From: Bacteroidota bacterium
Lineage (GTDB): Bacteria; Spirochaetota; Spirochaetia; JABMQR01
NCBI GenBank assembly: GCA_013202335.1
Contig: JABMQR010000369.1
Location: 1 to 14,321 of the forward strand
Length of the DNA stretch: 14,321 nucleotides
Reading direction: 5' to 3'
Shown here: piece after piece, positions 1 to 7,923 of the stretch
Numbering within the stretch: position 1 is the stretch's first letter
How the letters are laid out: every line of letters begins with the position of its first letter
The notes under the pieces: model-generated
Database searches by the model: none
What the model was told of the DNA's origin: nothing
What the model saw: only the letters and a program-made list of their open reading frames with translations
Made by a program: the position numbers and the translations under genes

Positions 1-125
1 TAGCACAGATTTTTGGTTTGTCAACTTTATTTCTTTACTTTGTTTCATTACTTTATATCCTTGACTTTTCACTCTATTCAACTTACTATTTTTACCATGA
101 CCACGCCCCGCAGCAATCTGGGAAA
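1..125. repeat. Terminal direct repeat, left copy (identical to 14197-14321)
   Basis: The first 125 bases, from TAGCACAGATTTTTGG to AATCTGGGAAA, match the last 125 bases of the window without a difference. The repeat holds the promoter and first 29 bases of the ROK regulator gene plus the -35 box of the opposing iolI-like gene. It has no inverted ends and no transposase nearby, so it looks like an overlap of one continuous sequence and not a mobile-element repeat. The simplest reading is that the molecule or repeat unit closes at 14,196 bp. Confidence 0.97.
61..89 (+). promoter_or_regulatory. Sigma-70-type promoter of the ROK regulator gene
   Basis: A -35 box TTGACT (61-66) and a -10 box TACTAT (84-89) are separated by exactly 17 bases. 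Transcription would start around 96-97, which is the A of the regulator's ATG, so the mRNA would be leaderless or nearly so. The A/T-rich stretch upstream (25-60) contains repeated CTTTA/TTACTTT words that could be a regulator site, but no clear palindrome is visible. A second complete copy of this promoter lies at 14257-14285 in the right terminal repeat. Confidence 0.7.
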
Positions 126-1326
126 AAAACCCAAAAACATCCGCTCGCAAAACAGGAAGCTTATCCTCGAATTGTATCGGGAAAAAGACCTCCTTTCGGT
201 CTCCTCCATTGCCCATACCATAAACTTAAGCCGTACAACAGTGATGAAGATTAATGAGAGCCTCCTCGAGGACGGGATAATCATTGAGGCCGGCAAAGGG
301 GACTCGACCGATGAAGGCGGAAAAAAACCCGCAGTCTACCGGTTCAACACCCAAAATAAATTGATACTCACCTTCTATATTGAATATGATCAGGTACACT
401 TCCGACTCTCTGACCTTAGCTATAACAGCCTGATTGAAGATTCTCTCCCCATGCCGCGTAATGAGAAATTTCCGGAAATTGCACGCAAGATGAAAACCCT
501 TATGGAGACAAACAGCTCCGCTATACCGGACGGCACTGCTGTCCTGGCCTGTATGGTTGCCGTTCACGGTAATGTTGATTCCAATACAGGAGTCTGTCTT
601 CACTCAACCCATTTCCCCTCCTGGGGGACCTTTAATAATTTACATGAGCAGGTGGCAACGACTCTGGAACTTGACTGCCCTATTTATATTGACAACTGGA
701 TTCGTTTCAAGGCCTTTGGGGAAAGCAAGCTCGGTCCGGCAAAGAATCATGAATCTGTGGTGCTTATTGATGCCGGATGGCTCGGTGTTGCCTCAGGAAT
801 CCTGCTGGGAGGAAAAATATTTCCGGGAAATCATTTTCTCTCAGGTGAGATTGGGCATATCTGTCTGAATCCCCTTGATACAGAACCCTGTGCCTGCGGG
901 AGTCATGGCTGTTTTGAACAGCAGATCTCCTGTGAACGGCTTATTGACCGGGCAGAGAACCAGGTAGGGCAGCATGCTTCCTCACTTCTGGGCAACCTGG
1001 ATCATCCGATAGACCTTGCTGCTATTTTTGCTGCTGCTGACCGGGAAGATGTGTTTGCACGGTTACTTCTCGATGACATTATCCAGTGGTTTTCTCTCGC
1101 AATATCAAATATTATTATGTTTTTTGATCCCGAGATTATTCTTATCGAAGGTGATTTTTCTACCGGCTGCCGCTACCTGGAGTCAGAAATCAACATTCAC
1201 GTCAAGAGACTCTCATTACCCAGGCTCTCTCAAAAAACCACTCTCCTGTTTAACGAAGAAAAATCGGCTAACACCCTCAAAGGCGCTGCGGTTCTGGCTG
1301 TTGATTCCTTCTACCACGTCCTTTAG
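97..1326 (+). CDS. ROK-family transcriptional regulator
   Basis: Protein of 409 residues with the layout of ROK repressors such as XylR and NagC. An N-terminal winged helix-turn-helix (about residues 14-65, with the helix pair around SVSSIAHTINLSRTTVMKI) precedes a sugar-kinase-like domain. In that domain a conserved DN lies at about 199-200, EIGH at 251-254, and the zinc-binding signature CACGSHGCFE at 265-274. It probably senses a sugar or inositol-derived ligand and controls this cluster. I chose ATG 97 because it begins just before the conserved N-terminal helix. A TTG at 13 in the same frame would read through the promoter and has no ribosome site. ATG 97 also lacks a Shine-Dalgarno sequence, and the promoter predicts a leaderless transcript. 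Its stop codon overlaps that of the convergent lacI-type gene. It is divergent from the iolI-like gene if the window is closed. The ligand is unknown. Confidence 0.9.
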   Translation: MTTPRSNLGKKPKNIRSQNRKLILELYREKDLLSVSSIAHTINLSRTTVMKINESLLEDGIIIEAGKGDSTDEGGKKPAVYRFNTQNKLILTFYIEYDQVHFRLSDLSYNSLIEDSLPMPRNEKFPEIARKMKTLMETNSSAIPDGTAVLACMVAVHGNVDSNTGVCLHSTHFPSWGTFNNLHEQVATTLELDCPIYIDNWIRFKAFGESKLGPAKNHESVVLIDAGWLGVASGILLGGKIFPGNHFLSGEIGHICLNPLDTEPCACGSHGCFEQQISCERLIDRAENQVGQHASSLLGNLDHPIDLAAIFAAADREDVFARLLLDDIIQWFSLAISNIIMFFDPEIILIEGDFSTGCRYLESEINIHVKRLSLPRLSQKTTLLFNEEKSANTLKGAAVLAVDSFYHVL

Positions 1327-2375
1327 TCTTCCCGGTGTTCTGGTGTTGTGTAGAATTCCAGATTTTCCCGTATGATAAATTCCGGGAATACCCGCTGCCG
1401 GACCAGATCCGGATCTTTCCCGGTAAGAGAATCAAACAAAAGATGCACGGCCTGAAACCCCTGTCGGAATGGGTTCTGATGAACAAGCATATCAACTGTT
1501 CCACGCTCCAGGAACGGCCATAACCGACGGTAAATATCAGTTGAGATAAATGTCACTTTATCCTGAATACCCATTTCCTCCAATTTCTGACCACAGAAAT
1601 GCCCGCCATAAGTAACCAAATACAAACCTTTTAAATCCGGGTATCGATTCCAGGCAGTCTCAACAGCAGCTGCAAGACGTTTCGGATCTTCATGGGTTTC
1701 AATAACTTCTCCAACGGTAAGATGAGGCCAGGATCGTTTAATTTCATTCAGAAAACCTTCTGCTTTATAACGGTGATCCATTACCTCATTACTACCAGAT
1801 AACACACAAACAGTACCGGGAGTATGAATAAAACGCCCCATATATGCTCCTGCAACAGCCCCGGTCTTCCGGGGCGGGACCGCTACCGTTGCCGTACGTT
1901 TACTGTCCGGAGCATCTGTTGCCATGGTCACTACCGGAATACCGGCAGAAACAACTTTATTAATCATAGGGTTAAGCCGTGTCATGTGTCCCGCACAGAC
2001 AGCTATTCCGCTATACCCCTCCTCAAGATATTGCTTTAACAAGAGATTTTCTTCTTTATACCCCAAGGTTTTTGTTTTGGTAATCTTTAGAGATACATTT
2101 AGATCTGACAGCTCTTCTGCCGCCTGAAGTAAACCCTGCTCCACAACATGGTAAAACTCATCCCCTTTATCCGGAATAACGGCAACCAGCCTGTAGCTCT
2201 TGCGGGAAAGAGATTGGGCAAAACGATTTATCCTAAAGCCCTGCTCTTCACACAATCCAAGAATTTTCTCACGTGTCACGGAATTAATTCCCGGCCTGTT
2301 ATGAATTGCCCGATCAACGCTTCCAATAGAAAATCCGCTGATTCTGGCAATATCTTTAACTGTCACTTTTTTCAA
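1323..2375 (-). CDS. LacI-family transcriptional regulator
   Basis: Protein of 350 residues. Residues 1-60 are a typical LacI helix-turn-helix and hinge segment (MKKVTVKDIARISGFSIGSV, then DRAIHNRPGIN and TREKIL). The rest resembles a periplasmic-binding-protein-type sugar-sensing domain. The 'SVDRA' version of the recognition helix replaces the common 'TVSRA'. The start is TTG at 2375, fixed by the conserved MKKVTVKDIA register and by an AAAGGA ribosome site about 7 bases upstream. An ATG at 2379 is in another frame and cannot be used. The gene is divergent from the URO-D-like gene across 160 bases that contain a palindrome with the central CG typical of LacI-family operators. It is therefore likely to control that gene, and possibly the inositol operons. 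The stop codon overlaps the ROK gene's stop (TAA against TAG sharing bases), leaving no room for a terminator. Confidence 0.92.
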   Translation of the reverse strand: MKKVTVKDIARISGFSIGSVDRAIHNRPGINSVTREKILGLCEEQGFRINRFAQSLSRKSYRLVAVIPDKGDEFYHVVEQGLLQAAEELSDLNVSLKITKTKTLGYKEENLLLKQYLEEGYSGIAVCAGHMTRLNPMINKVVSAGIPVVTMATDAPDSKRTATVAVPPRKTGAVAGAYMGRFIHTPGTVCVLSGSNEVMDHRYKAEGFLNEIKRSWPHLTVGEVIETHEDPKRLAAAVETAWNRYPDLKGLYLVTYGGHFCGQKLEEMGIQDKVTFISTDIYRRLWPFLERGTVDMLVHQNPFRQGFQAVHLLFDSLTGKDPDLVRQRVFPEFIIRENLEFYTTPEHRED

Positions 2376-2415
2376 ACATATATCCTTTCAGAGTTCTGTG
2401 GCCTTCCCCGACCTG

Positions 2416-2424
2416 ATTATAACA
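2416..2424 (-). promoter_or_regulatory. Extended -10 promoter of the LacI-family gene
   Basis: On the minus strand the sequence reads TGTTATAAT: a perfect TATAAT with the extended -10 TG one base upstream. No good -35 box is present at 17 bases (GCAAAT), which an extended -10 can tolerate. Transcription would begin near 2409 and leave a leader of about 34 bases before the TTG start. The palindrome at 2501-2514 lies well upstream of this promoter. Confidence 0.6.
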
Positions 2425-2470
2425 TACCAGATCCCGGAATTTGCTAATTTTAAAAAAATAATAAAAACTG

Positions 2471-2498
2471 TTGCATTAACAAAATATTGTGATAGTAT
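2471..2498 (+). promoter_or_regulatory. Promoter of the URO-D-like gene
   Basis: A -35 box TTGCAT (2471-2476), a 16-base spacer and a -10 box TAGTAT (2493-2498) are preceded by an extended -10 TG at 2490-2491. The predicted start is near 2505, inside the palindrome at 2501-2514, so occupancy of that palindrome should block initiation. Confidence 0.6.
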
Positions 2499-2500
2499 AT

Positions 2501-2514
2501 CGTGTACGTACACG
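2501..2514. promoter_or_regulatory. Palindromic LacI-type operator
   Basis: CGTGTACGTACACG is a perfect 14-bp palindrome with a central CG, the usual form of LacI/GalR-family operators. It sits across the predicted transcription start of the URO-D-like gene and upstream of the divergent lacI-type gene. The most economical reading is that the neighbouring LacI-family protein represses from here. The core also resembles the AraR box of Bacillus, whose regulator has a GntR-type reader, so the shape alone does not fix the binding protein. Confidence 0.7.
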
Positions 2515-2535
2515 TAGCAATTAAAGGAGATATTC

Positions 2536-3822
2536 ATGTACCGACACCTAAATGTCCGCGTTGATTACACAGACTGCAACTATACAAATCTCACCATAGA
2601 AAAAGAGGACAGAAACTGCTTAAAGAAGCTCTCTGCCCAGGTTCGGGAAATTGCTGAGCGTCCTGAAAATGCAGAGAAAAAACGGCTCTGGACTCTTCAC
2701 AATAAACTCAAAGGGGAACGCCCAATGATTTTGTGTGATCCGGAGAACGGATGGCATGAAATTGTACCTGAAGCTTCCCTCACCTGTAAGAATGACATAG
2801 CACGCCACTGGGAACTGACTTTGAGAAAACAGTTGTTCTGGGGAAACCGCATGAAAGATGATTATGTTTTTGAGCCGATTTTTGATCTTCCCCATGTGTA
2901 TACGGAAAAACCCTGGAGAATTCGTGATAAAGAGGAGAAAAGCCATGGTTTCCAAACCCAGCTGGATGGAGGAGCATACCACATTGACAACATCATGGAG
3001 TCGTATGATGAAGTGAAAGACATTCTTTCACCGAAAATTACCGTTGATTACACAACAACTGACAAGCTGTTGGATATTGCCAATGAGATTATGGGCGACA
3101 ACCTGACCATTCAAAACCGGACAGTCTGGTTTTGGTCTTTCGGAATGACTGATGAATTTGCACAACTCAGAGGAATGGATTCAATGCTGTTCGATTTTTT
3201 TGATAATCCGGATGGAATACATGCATTAATGAGACGGCTTCAACAGGGTACGATCGAACGCCTTGATTTTCTGGAAAAAAACAATCTGTTATCCCCGAAT
3301 AATAACTATACGTTTGTCGGCTCCGGCGGTGTAGGATATTCAGATGAACTCCCCTCCACAGAACCCGCAGCACTTTCAACTTTATGGGGTCTGGCAGAGA
3401 GCCAGATTACTGTTGGAGTTTCCCCGGATATGTTTGCTGAATTTATTTTTCCCTACCAAAAAGAGATAATGGAAAAATTCGGGCTTACCTGCTACGGCTG
3501 CTGTGAAGGAATGGATTCCCGTTTTGAGACAATAAAAGCAGTCAGGAATCTAAGAAGGATATCCGTTTCTCCCTGGGCAAATCATGAGAAAATGAGCGAT
3601 CTGTTGAAAAAAGATTATATATACTCCTTAAAACCTTCCCCTACTCCTTTATCCTTATCGGAAATAGATAGTAAATCTGCTCGTGATGAACTGATAAACA
3701 ACCTGAAACTTACCCATGATAAGAATAATTTGGAAATAATTATGAAAGATAACCATACATTAGGAAATAATCCGGAAAATGTAATTCAATGGGTTGAGAT
3801 GGCACGGAATCTGATATCTTAG
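2536..3822 (+). CDS. Uroporphyrinogen decarboxylase (URO-D)-fold family protein, function unknown
   Basis: Protein of 428 residues resembling URO-D-like proteins often found near sugar-catabolism genes, not true heme-pathway HemE. The conserved stretch CYGCCEGMDSRF (319-330), followed by RRISVSPWANHEKM, places a cysteine-rich site where zinc-dependent methyltransferases of this superfamily (MtaA/CmuA type) carry metal ligands. True URO-D active-site motifs are not evident. A ribosome site AAAGGAGA lies 5 bases before ATG 2536. The first 20 or so residues look like a non-conserved extension. It is transcribed alone from an operator-controlled promoter and ends at a bidirectional terminator. 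No corrinoid protein lies nearby, so a methyl-transfer role, for example on O-methylated inositols such as pinitol, is only a speculation. The family assignment is fairly safe; the reaction is not known. Confidence 0.8.
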   Translation: MYRHLNVRVDYTDCNYTNLTIEKEDRNCLKKLSAQVREIAERPENAEKKRLWTLHNKLKGERPMILCDPENGWHEIVPEASLTCKNDIARHWELTLRKQLFWGNRMKDDYVFEPIFDLPHVYTEKPWRIRDKEEKSHGFQTQLDGGAYHIDNIMESYDEVKDILSPKITVDYTTTDKLLDIANEIMGDNLTIQNRTVWFWSFGMTDEFAQLRGMDSMLFDFFDNPDGIHALMRRLQQGTIERLDFLEKNNLLSPNNNYTFVGSGGVGYSDELPSTEPAALSTLWGLAESQITVGVSPDMFAEFIFPYQKEIMEKFGLTCYGCCEGMDSRFETIKAVRNLRRISVSPWANHEKMSDLLKKDYIYSLKPSPTPLSLSEIDSKSARDELINNLKLTHDKNNLEIIMKDNHTLGNNPENVIQWVEMARNLIS

Positions 3823-3851
3823 GCTGACCAGCAACACACTTTCCTGAAAAA

Positions 3852-3887
3852 GGCCTGGGTAACGGCTTATCCAGGCCCTCATTTTTT
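3852..3887. terminator. Bidirectional rho-independent terminator between the URO-D-like gene and iolE
   Basis: GGCCTGGGTAA (3852-3862) pairs with TTATCCAGGCC (3867-3877) in an 11-bp stem with one G-U pair and a CGGC tetraloop. TTTTTT follows at 3882-3887 on the plus strand. AAAAA at 3847-3851 gives a T-tract on the minus strand, so the hairpin can end both the plus-strand URO-D-like transcript and the minus-strand operon ending with iolE. It occupies most of the 111-base gap between the two convergent genes. Confidence 0.9.
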
Positions 3888-3933
3888 ATGCTCTATTCAC
3901 AATTTTCCTATACCTGCACGCAGAAAAACGTTT

Positions 3934-4833
3934 CTACAGCCCGGTTTGTTCCCGTATATAATCTCTGGCCATTTTTGCATAGGTAAGCGGGTGTGCTTTT
4001 GCAGGATCCTGTTCAGCCTCAACAACCATCCAGCCTTCATAGTTATTCTCTTCAAGCACAGAAAAGATTGTTGGAAAATCCAGGATCCCGTCACCGGGAA
4101 CTGTAAACACGCCGGATCCTACAGCGTTCATAAAGCTCATATCATTATCACGGCAGCGCTCTCTCTCCCCGGCCCGTACATCTTTCAGGTGAACATGCTT
4201 TGTTCGGCCTACATACTTTTTCAAGGCTGCAACCGGATCCTCAAAAGAGAAGAAGAAATGACCTGAATCATAATTCAGCGCTACATACTCAGGTTTTGTC
4301 TCATGCAAAAGTCTGTCTGTCTCTTTCATAGTCTGGACACCCGTACCCATGTGGTGATGGTAGCAAAACTGAATACCAAACTCTTCAAGGGAAATCTTTC
4401 CCAATTCATTCAATCCACGAGTTAACTTTTTCCATTCATCTTCTGTATATTGGGCCTTTTTGCCCCACACGGAAGCGGTAATATCGCCCTGGGGGGAATG
4501 ACCCTGCTCTCCCCCACCCACAACGACGGCACCCATAGCATTGAGGAAAGTACAGTGCTCTATAAAAGCTGCCTTGTTTTCCTCAAAGGATTTGGTTGTA
4601 AGATAAGGACTGAACCAGGCATTGCAGACCTGCAGACCCCGCAGCTCCAGAGCAGCTTTCAATTCAGTTGGATCTTTAGGAAACTTATTTCCCACTTCAC
4701 AGCCGGTAAATCCTGCCAGTGCCATTTCACTGACACATTGTTCGAAGGGAATATCGCCACCCAGTTCGGGAATATCATCGTTAGTCCATGTAAGAGGCGC
4801 TATGCCCAGCTTTACCTTCGTTGAATCAAACAT
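3934..4833 (-). CDS. iolE: Inosose dehydratase IolE
   Basis: Protein of 299 residues, normal for IolE (myo-inosose-2 dehydratase), which removes water from 2-keto-myo-inositol to give trihydroxycyclohexane-1,2-dione. The match to the Bacillus enzyme runs end to end: GIAPLTWTNDD (10-20), GCEVG (44-48), YHHHMGTG (158-165), YDSGH (188-192), HVHLKDVR (213-220), FTVPGDG (243-249) and VEAEQDP (271-277). These include the metal-binding Glu, Asp and His positions of this TIM-barrel family. ATG 4833 lies 8 bases after AAGGAG. ATG 4839 would be only 2 bases away, and a longer reading from 4872 starts inside iolD. The iolD stop is 13 bases upstream, with this gene's ribosome site directly beside it, suggesting coupled translation. 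It is the last gene of the six-gene minus-strand operon. Confidence 0.96.
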   Translation of the reverse strand: MFDSTKVKLGIAPLTWTNDDIPELGGDIPFEQCVSEMALAGFTGCEVGNKFPKDPTELKAALELRGLQVCNAWFSPYLTTKSFEENKAAFIEHCTFLNAMGAVVVGGGEQGHSPQGDITASVWGKKAQYTEDEWKKLTRGLNELGKISLEEFGIQFCYHHHMGTGVQTMKETDRLLHETKPEYVALNYDSGHFFFSFEDPVAALKKYVGRTKHVHLKDVRAGERERCRDNDMSFMNAVGSGVFTVPGDGILDFPTIFSVLEENNYEGWMVVEAEQDPAKAHPLTYAKMARDYIREQTGL

Positions 4834-4846
4834 CTTCATCTCTCCT

Positions 4847-6715
4847 TTAGAATTGTTTTGCCTCAGCAGCATTCTTTTTCATCTCTTTCCAAACTTCTAC
4901 AACTTCCGGTTTTTCAGAAACTTCCGGTGTACCCACCCGCCACCATGTACTATAGGAATCAGTCATGGATTTTCTTTCAGTCTTACAATCGATTAGTGTG
5001 GATACGGGACTATTCAAGACCCCTTCAACAGCGGTAGTAAAATCCTCACTGTTTTCTACACGCCAGGATTGAAAGCCTAATGCTTTAGCTGACATTGCAT
5101 AATCAACGGGGATGTAATCTCCATCCAGCTGACCGCTCTTTTCGTTCCTAAACCTGAATTCACAGCCGAAATGGGGAATTCCCTGAGAAGCCTGTAAGTT
5201 ATCAATACAATGAAATCCATTATTATCAATCAGGATTATATTTATTTTCAACCCTTCCTGTATACTGCTGAACATTTCCGAATTCAGCATCAAATAGCTG
5301 CCGTCTCCCACCAGACAAAACACCTCCCTTTCAGGTTCGGCAATTTTAACTCCCAAAGCACCTGCTATTTCATAACCCATGCATGAAAAACCATATTCCA
5401 GATGATAGGTATCTCTTGTCCTGGTTCTCCAAAGCCTCTCCATATCAGAGGGCAGTGATCCTGAGGCAGAGACCATAATTGCATTATCGGGTATAAGCTT
5501 CTCATTCAGCAATCCCATAACCTTTGTCTGGGTAAATCCATCGACCTTGTCATCGGTACTGTAGAGCCGATCGTTCTCTTTTTTCCACTCGGCAAATATT
5601 TCCTGAGGCAGGTTCTCCCAATCGGTGAAATATGCAGCTTCAGTCAACCGGCTTCCCATAGCCTGAAGCCCCTCTCTGGCATCACAAAGGAATGGTGATG
5701 CATTCATTTTATATGCATCAAAATTATTCACATTCAGGCTGATTATTTTTACATCAGGATTATGATAGTTCCACTTTGATCCTGTTACAAAATCGTTCAA
5801 TCTTGTACCGACAGCTATAATAACGTCGGCTTCATGAGCTATTGTATTTGCAGCCAGGGTTCCGCACACACCGGTTCCTCCCATATTCATGGGGTGATCC
5901 CAGAGAATCGTTCCTTTACCCGCCTGTGTCTCTCCAAAAGGAATGCCGAATTTCTCTGCAAAGAGGGCCAGTTCATCCCCGGCCTCAGAATACCGCACAC
6001 CACCTCCGCAGATAATCATGGGTTTTTTACTTTTCATAACAATATCAGCAGCCTGATCTGCATCACTGACAGCCATTGGCCTTCGGGAAATACGGTGCAC
6101 CTTTTTCTCAAAAAAGCTTAGTGGATAATCATAAGCTTCCCCCTGAACATCCTGCGGCATTGCCAGGCAAACTGCACCAGCTTCAGCCGGGTCTGTCAGA
6201 ACCCTCATAGCATTGATACAGGCCAGCATAAGCTGGTCCGGGCGATTAACCCGGTCAAAAAACCGGCATACCGGCTTAAAAGCATCATTGGCTGAGACTG
6301 TATAATCAGATGAGTTCTCTACCTGCTGCAGCACAGGGTCAGGTTGACGGCAGGCAAAATTATCACCCGGCAGGAATAATACAGGAATCCTGTTTACTGT
6401 AGCTGTTCCTGCAGCGGTTACCATGTTCAGGGCCCCCGGACCGATAGAACTTGTTACTGCCATTATGCGTCTTCTGTTTGATTGCTTGGCAAATGCTATT
6501 GCAGCGTGACCCATTCCCTGTTCAGAATGACCCTGATAGAATTTCAGTGAATGATTCGGTTCCTGTAGAGCTTCCCCAATACCGGCCACACAACCATGAC
6601 CAAAAATCCCAAATACGCCTTCAATAAACTTATTCTCTACTCCATCCATTTCAACGTATTGATTATCAAGGAATTTCACTAAAGCCTGTGCGGTGGTTAA
6701 TTTTATCGTTTTCAT
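4847..6715 (-). CDS. iolD: 3D-(3,5/4)-trihydroxycyclohexane-1,2-dione hydrolase IolD
   Basis: Thiamine-diphosphate enzyme of 622 residues that opens the ring of the IolE product to give 5-deoxy-D-glucuronate. It follows IolD closely: KTIKLTTAQALVKFL at the start, IFGHGCVAGIG (37-47), the Glu-containing QGHSEQGMGHA (61-71, likely cofactor-activating E65), RQPDPVLQQ (123-131), YHLEYGFSCMGYE (437-449), and the thiamine-diphosphate motif beginning GDGS (470-473) and closing at NNG (498-500). The C-terminal MTDSY-TWWRVG segment is also typical. ATG 6715 is preceded by AAGGAGAAGGA. An upstream in-frame ATG at 6739 abuts the thiolase stop and lacks a comparable site. It lies 24 bases after the thiolase gene and directly before iolE. 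All family landmarks are present, so the enzyme should be active. Confidence 0.97.
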   Translation of the reverse strand: MKTIKLTTAQALVKFLDNQYVEMDGVENKFIEGVFGIFGHGCVAGIGEALQEPNHSLKFYQGHSEQGMGHAAIAFAKQSNRRRIMAVTSSIGPGALNMVTAAGTATVNRIPVLFLPGDNFACRQPDPVLQQVENSSDYTVSANDAFKPVCRFFDRVNRPDQLMLACINAMRVLTDPAEAGAVCLAMPQDVQGEAYDYPLSFFEKKVHRISRRPMAVSDADQAADIVMKSKKPMIICGGGVRYSEAGDELALFAEKFGIPFGETQAGKGTILWDHPMNMGGTGVCGTLAANTIAHEADVIIAVGTRLNDFVTGSKWNYHNPDVKIISLNVNNFDAYKMNASPFLCDAREGLQAMGSRLTEAAYFTDWENLPQEIFAEWKKENDRLYSTDDKVDGFTQTKVMGLLNEKLIPDNAIMVSASGSLPSDMERLWRTRTRDTYHLEYGFSCMGYEIAGALGVKIAEPEREVFCLVGDGSYLMLNSEMFSSIQEGLKINIILIDNNGFHCIDNLQASQGIPHFGCEFRFRNEKSGQLDGDYIPVDYAMSAKALGFQSWRVENSEDFTTAVEGVLNSPVSTLIDCKTERKSMTDSYSTWWRVGTPEVSEKPEVVEVWKEMKKNAAEAKQF

Positions 6716-6739
6716 ATTTCCTTCTCCTTCTTGCTTCAT

Positions 6740-7921
6740 TTATAGTCTTTCAATAATTACGGTCTCGCCCTGCCCTCCGCCAATACAGAGAGAAGCCAGA
6801 CCTTTTTTTGCCCTATTCTGCTTGAGGATATTCAGGAGAGTAATTAATATACGTGCTCCTGAAGCACCTATGGGATGCCCAAGAGCAATAGCCCCTCCGT
6901 GAATATTTACTTTTTCCCTATCAACATTGAGATCCCGAAGCACAGCCAGTGATTGGGCGGCAAAAGCCTCATTTAACTCGACAAAGTCCATATCAGAGAG
7001 CGACATACCTGCAAGCCTAAGAGCTTTCTGCACTGATGGTACTGGGCCAAGCCCCATAAAGGCCGGATCCACCCCGCCTGAACCGTAAGAAACAATCTCA
7101 GCTTCAGGTGTCAGTCCATATTTCTTAACTGCCTCTTCCCCGGCAATAAGAAGCATGGCTGCCCCGTCATTAATACCGGATGAATTACCTGCAGTAACTG
7201 TACCCTCTTTTTTGAAAGCCGGCCGCAGCTTTGAAAGTGTCTCAATGGAAGTTCCCGGCCGTAAGTATTCATCTGAATCAAAAACAATGGGCTTCCCCTT
7301 ACGCTGGGGAATTTTAACAGGTACAATCTCATCAACAAAAAAGCCCTCTTGCTGTGCTGTAAATGCTTTTTTCTGACTTTCAGCAGCAAAAAAATCCTGC
7401 TCTTCTCTGGTAATAGTGTATTTTTCAGCAATATTCTCAGCAGTTATTCCCATATGATAATCATTGAACGCGTCCCATAATCCATCCTGGATCATGGAAT
7501 CTACTGCCTGTACAGACCCCATTGCATTTCCAGTTCTCATTTTGTGCAGCAGATAGGGAGCCTGACTCATATTTTCAGTTCCCCCGGCAAGCAAAAGAGA
7601 TCCATCGCCGGCCTTGATTATCTGGGCAGCCAGGGACACTGACCTAAGCCCGGAACCGCAAACCTTATTAAGCGTCATAGCCCCGCTTGTTTCCGCCATA
7701 CCTGCATGTATGGCTATCTGACGTGCTACGTTCTGGCCCAGCCCTGAAGCAAGCACACAACCGATTATGGCTTCATCCACAGATGCGGGATCAATTCCCG
7801 CCCGTTTAAAAACTGCTTTTGAGCATATTCTCCCCAGCTCAACAGCTGAGACAGAGCTTAAGCCGCCCAAAAATTTACCAATAGGGGTTCTGGCTGCTGA
7901 TACAATATAAACTCGTTCCAT
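6740..7921 (-). CDS. Thiolase (acetyl-CoA C-acyltransferase family)
   Basis: Protein of 393 residues, standard for tetrameric cytosolic thiolases that join two acetyl-CoA or cleave a beta-ketoacyl-CoA. All catalytic elements are visible: the acyl-accepting C88 in NKVCGSG, NEAF (317-320), H349 in [11 protein letters not shown], and C379 in CIGGGQG near the end. It starts 2 bases after the CoA-transferase B stop, with AGGGG as ribosome site inside that gene, and lies 24 bases before iolD. This tight packing ties it to inositol-ring breakdown. Family knowledge would allow acetoacetyl-CoA synthesis (butyrate route) or degradative cleavage. The adjacent CoA-transferase and IolD make cleavage of a hydroxylated beta-keto acid derived from the opened ring an attractive but unproven role. 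Confidence 0.95.
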   Translation of the reverse strand: MERVYIVSAARTPIGKFLGGLSSVSAVELGRICSKAVFKRAGIDPASVDEAIIGCVLASGLGQNVARQIAIHAGMAETSGAMTLNKVCGSGLRSVSLAAQIIKAGDGSLLLAGGTENMSQAPYLLHKMRTGNAMGSVQAVDSMIQDGLWDAFNDYHMGITAENIAEKYTITREEQDFFAAESQKKAFTAQQEGFFVDEIVPVKIPQRKGKPIVFDSDEYLRPGTSIETLSKLRPAFKKEGTVTAGNSSGINDGAAMLLIAGEEAVKKYGLTPEAEIVSYGSGGVDPAFMGLGPVPSVQKALRLAGMSLSDMDFVELNEAFAAQSLAVLRDLNVDREKVNIHGGAIALGHPIGASGARILITLLNILKQNRAKKGLASLCIGGGQGETVIIERL

Positions 7922-7923
7922 AC

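Noticed and set aside
13..96. N-terminal extension of the ROK regulator from a TTG at 13 (28 extra hydrophobic residues)
   Set aside because: The stretch contains the gene's promoter, has no ribosome site, and the residues look like translated A/T-rich DNA, not a membrane anchor.
1..125. Terminal repeats as insertion-sequence, prophage or transposon ends
   Set aside because: They are direct, contain a promoter and coding sequence that are continuous with both flanks, and no transposase or integrase gene is present.
2536..3822. Genuine heme-pathway uroporphyrinogen decarboxylase (hemE)
   Set aside because: The protein is longer, lacks the recognisable HemE active-site motifs and carries a cysteine-rich site instead; no other heme gene is nearby.
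4002..4226. Cluster of GGATCC words inside iolE
   Set aside because: They fall in normal coding sequence for well-conserved residues and show no regular spacing or symmetry beyond the hexamer itself.
3946..4266. Open reading frames on the plus strand opposite iolE, iolD, thiolase and CoA-transferase genes
   Set aside because: They are antisense to strongly conserved genes, have no ribosome sites and show no family motifs.
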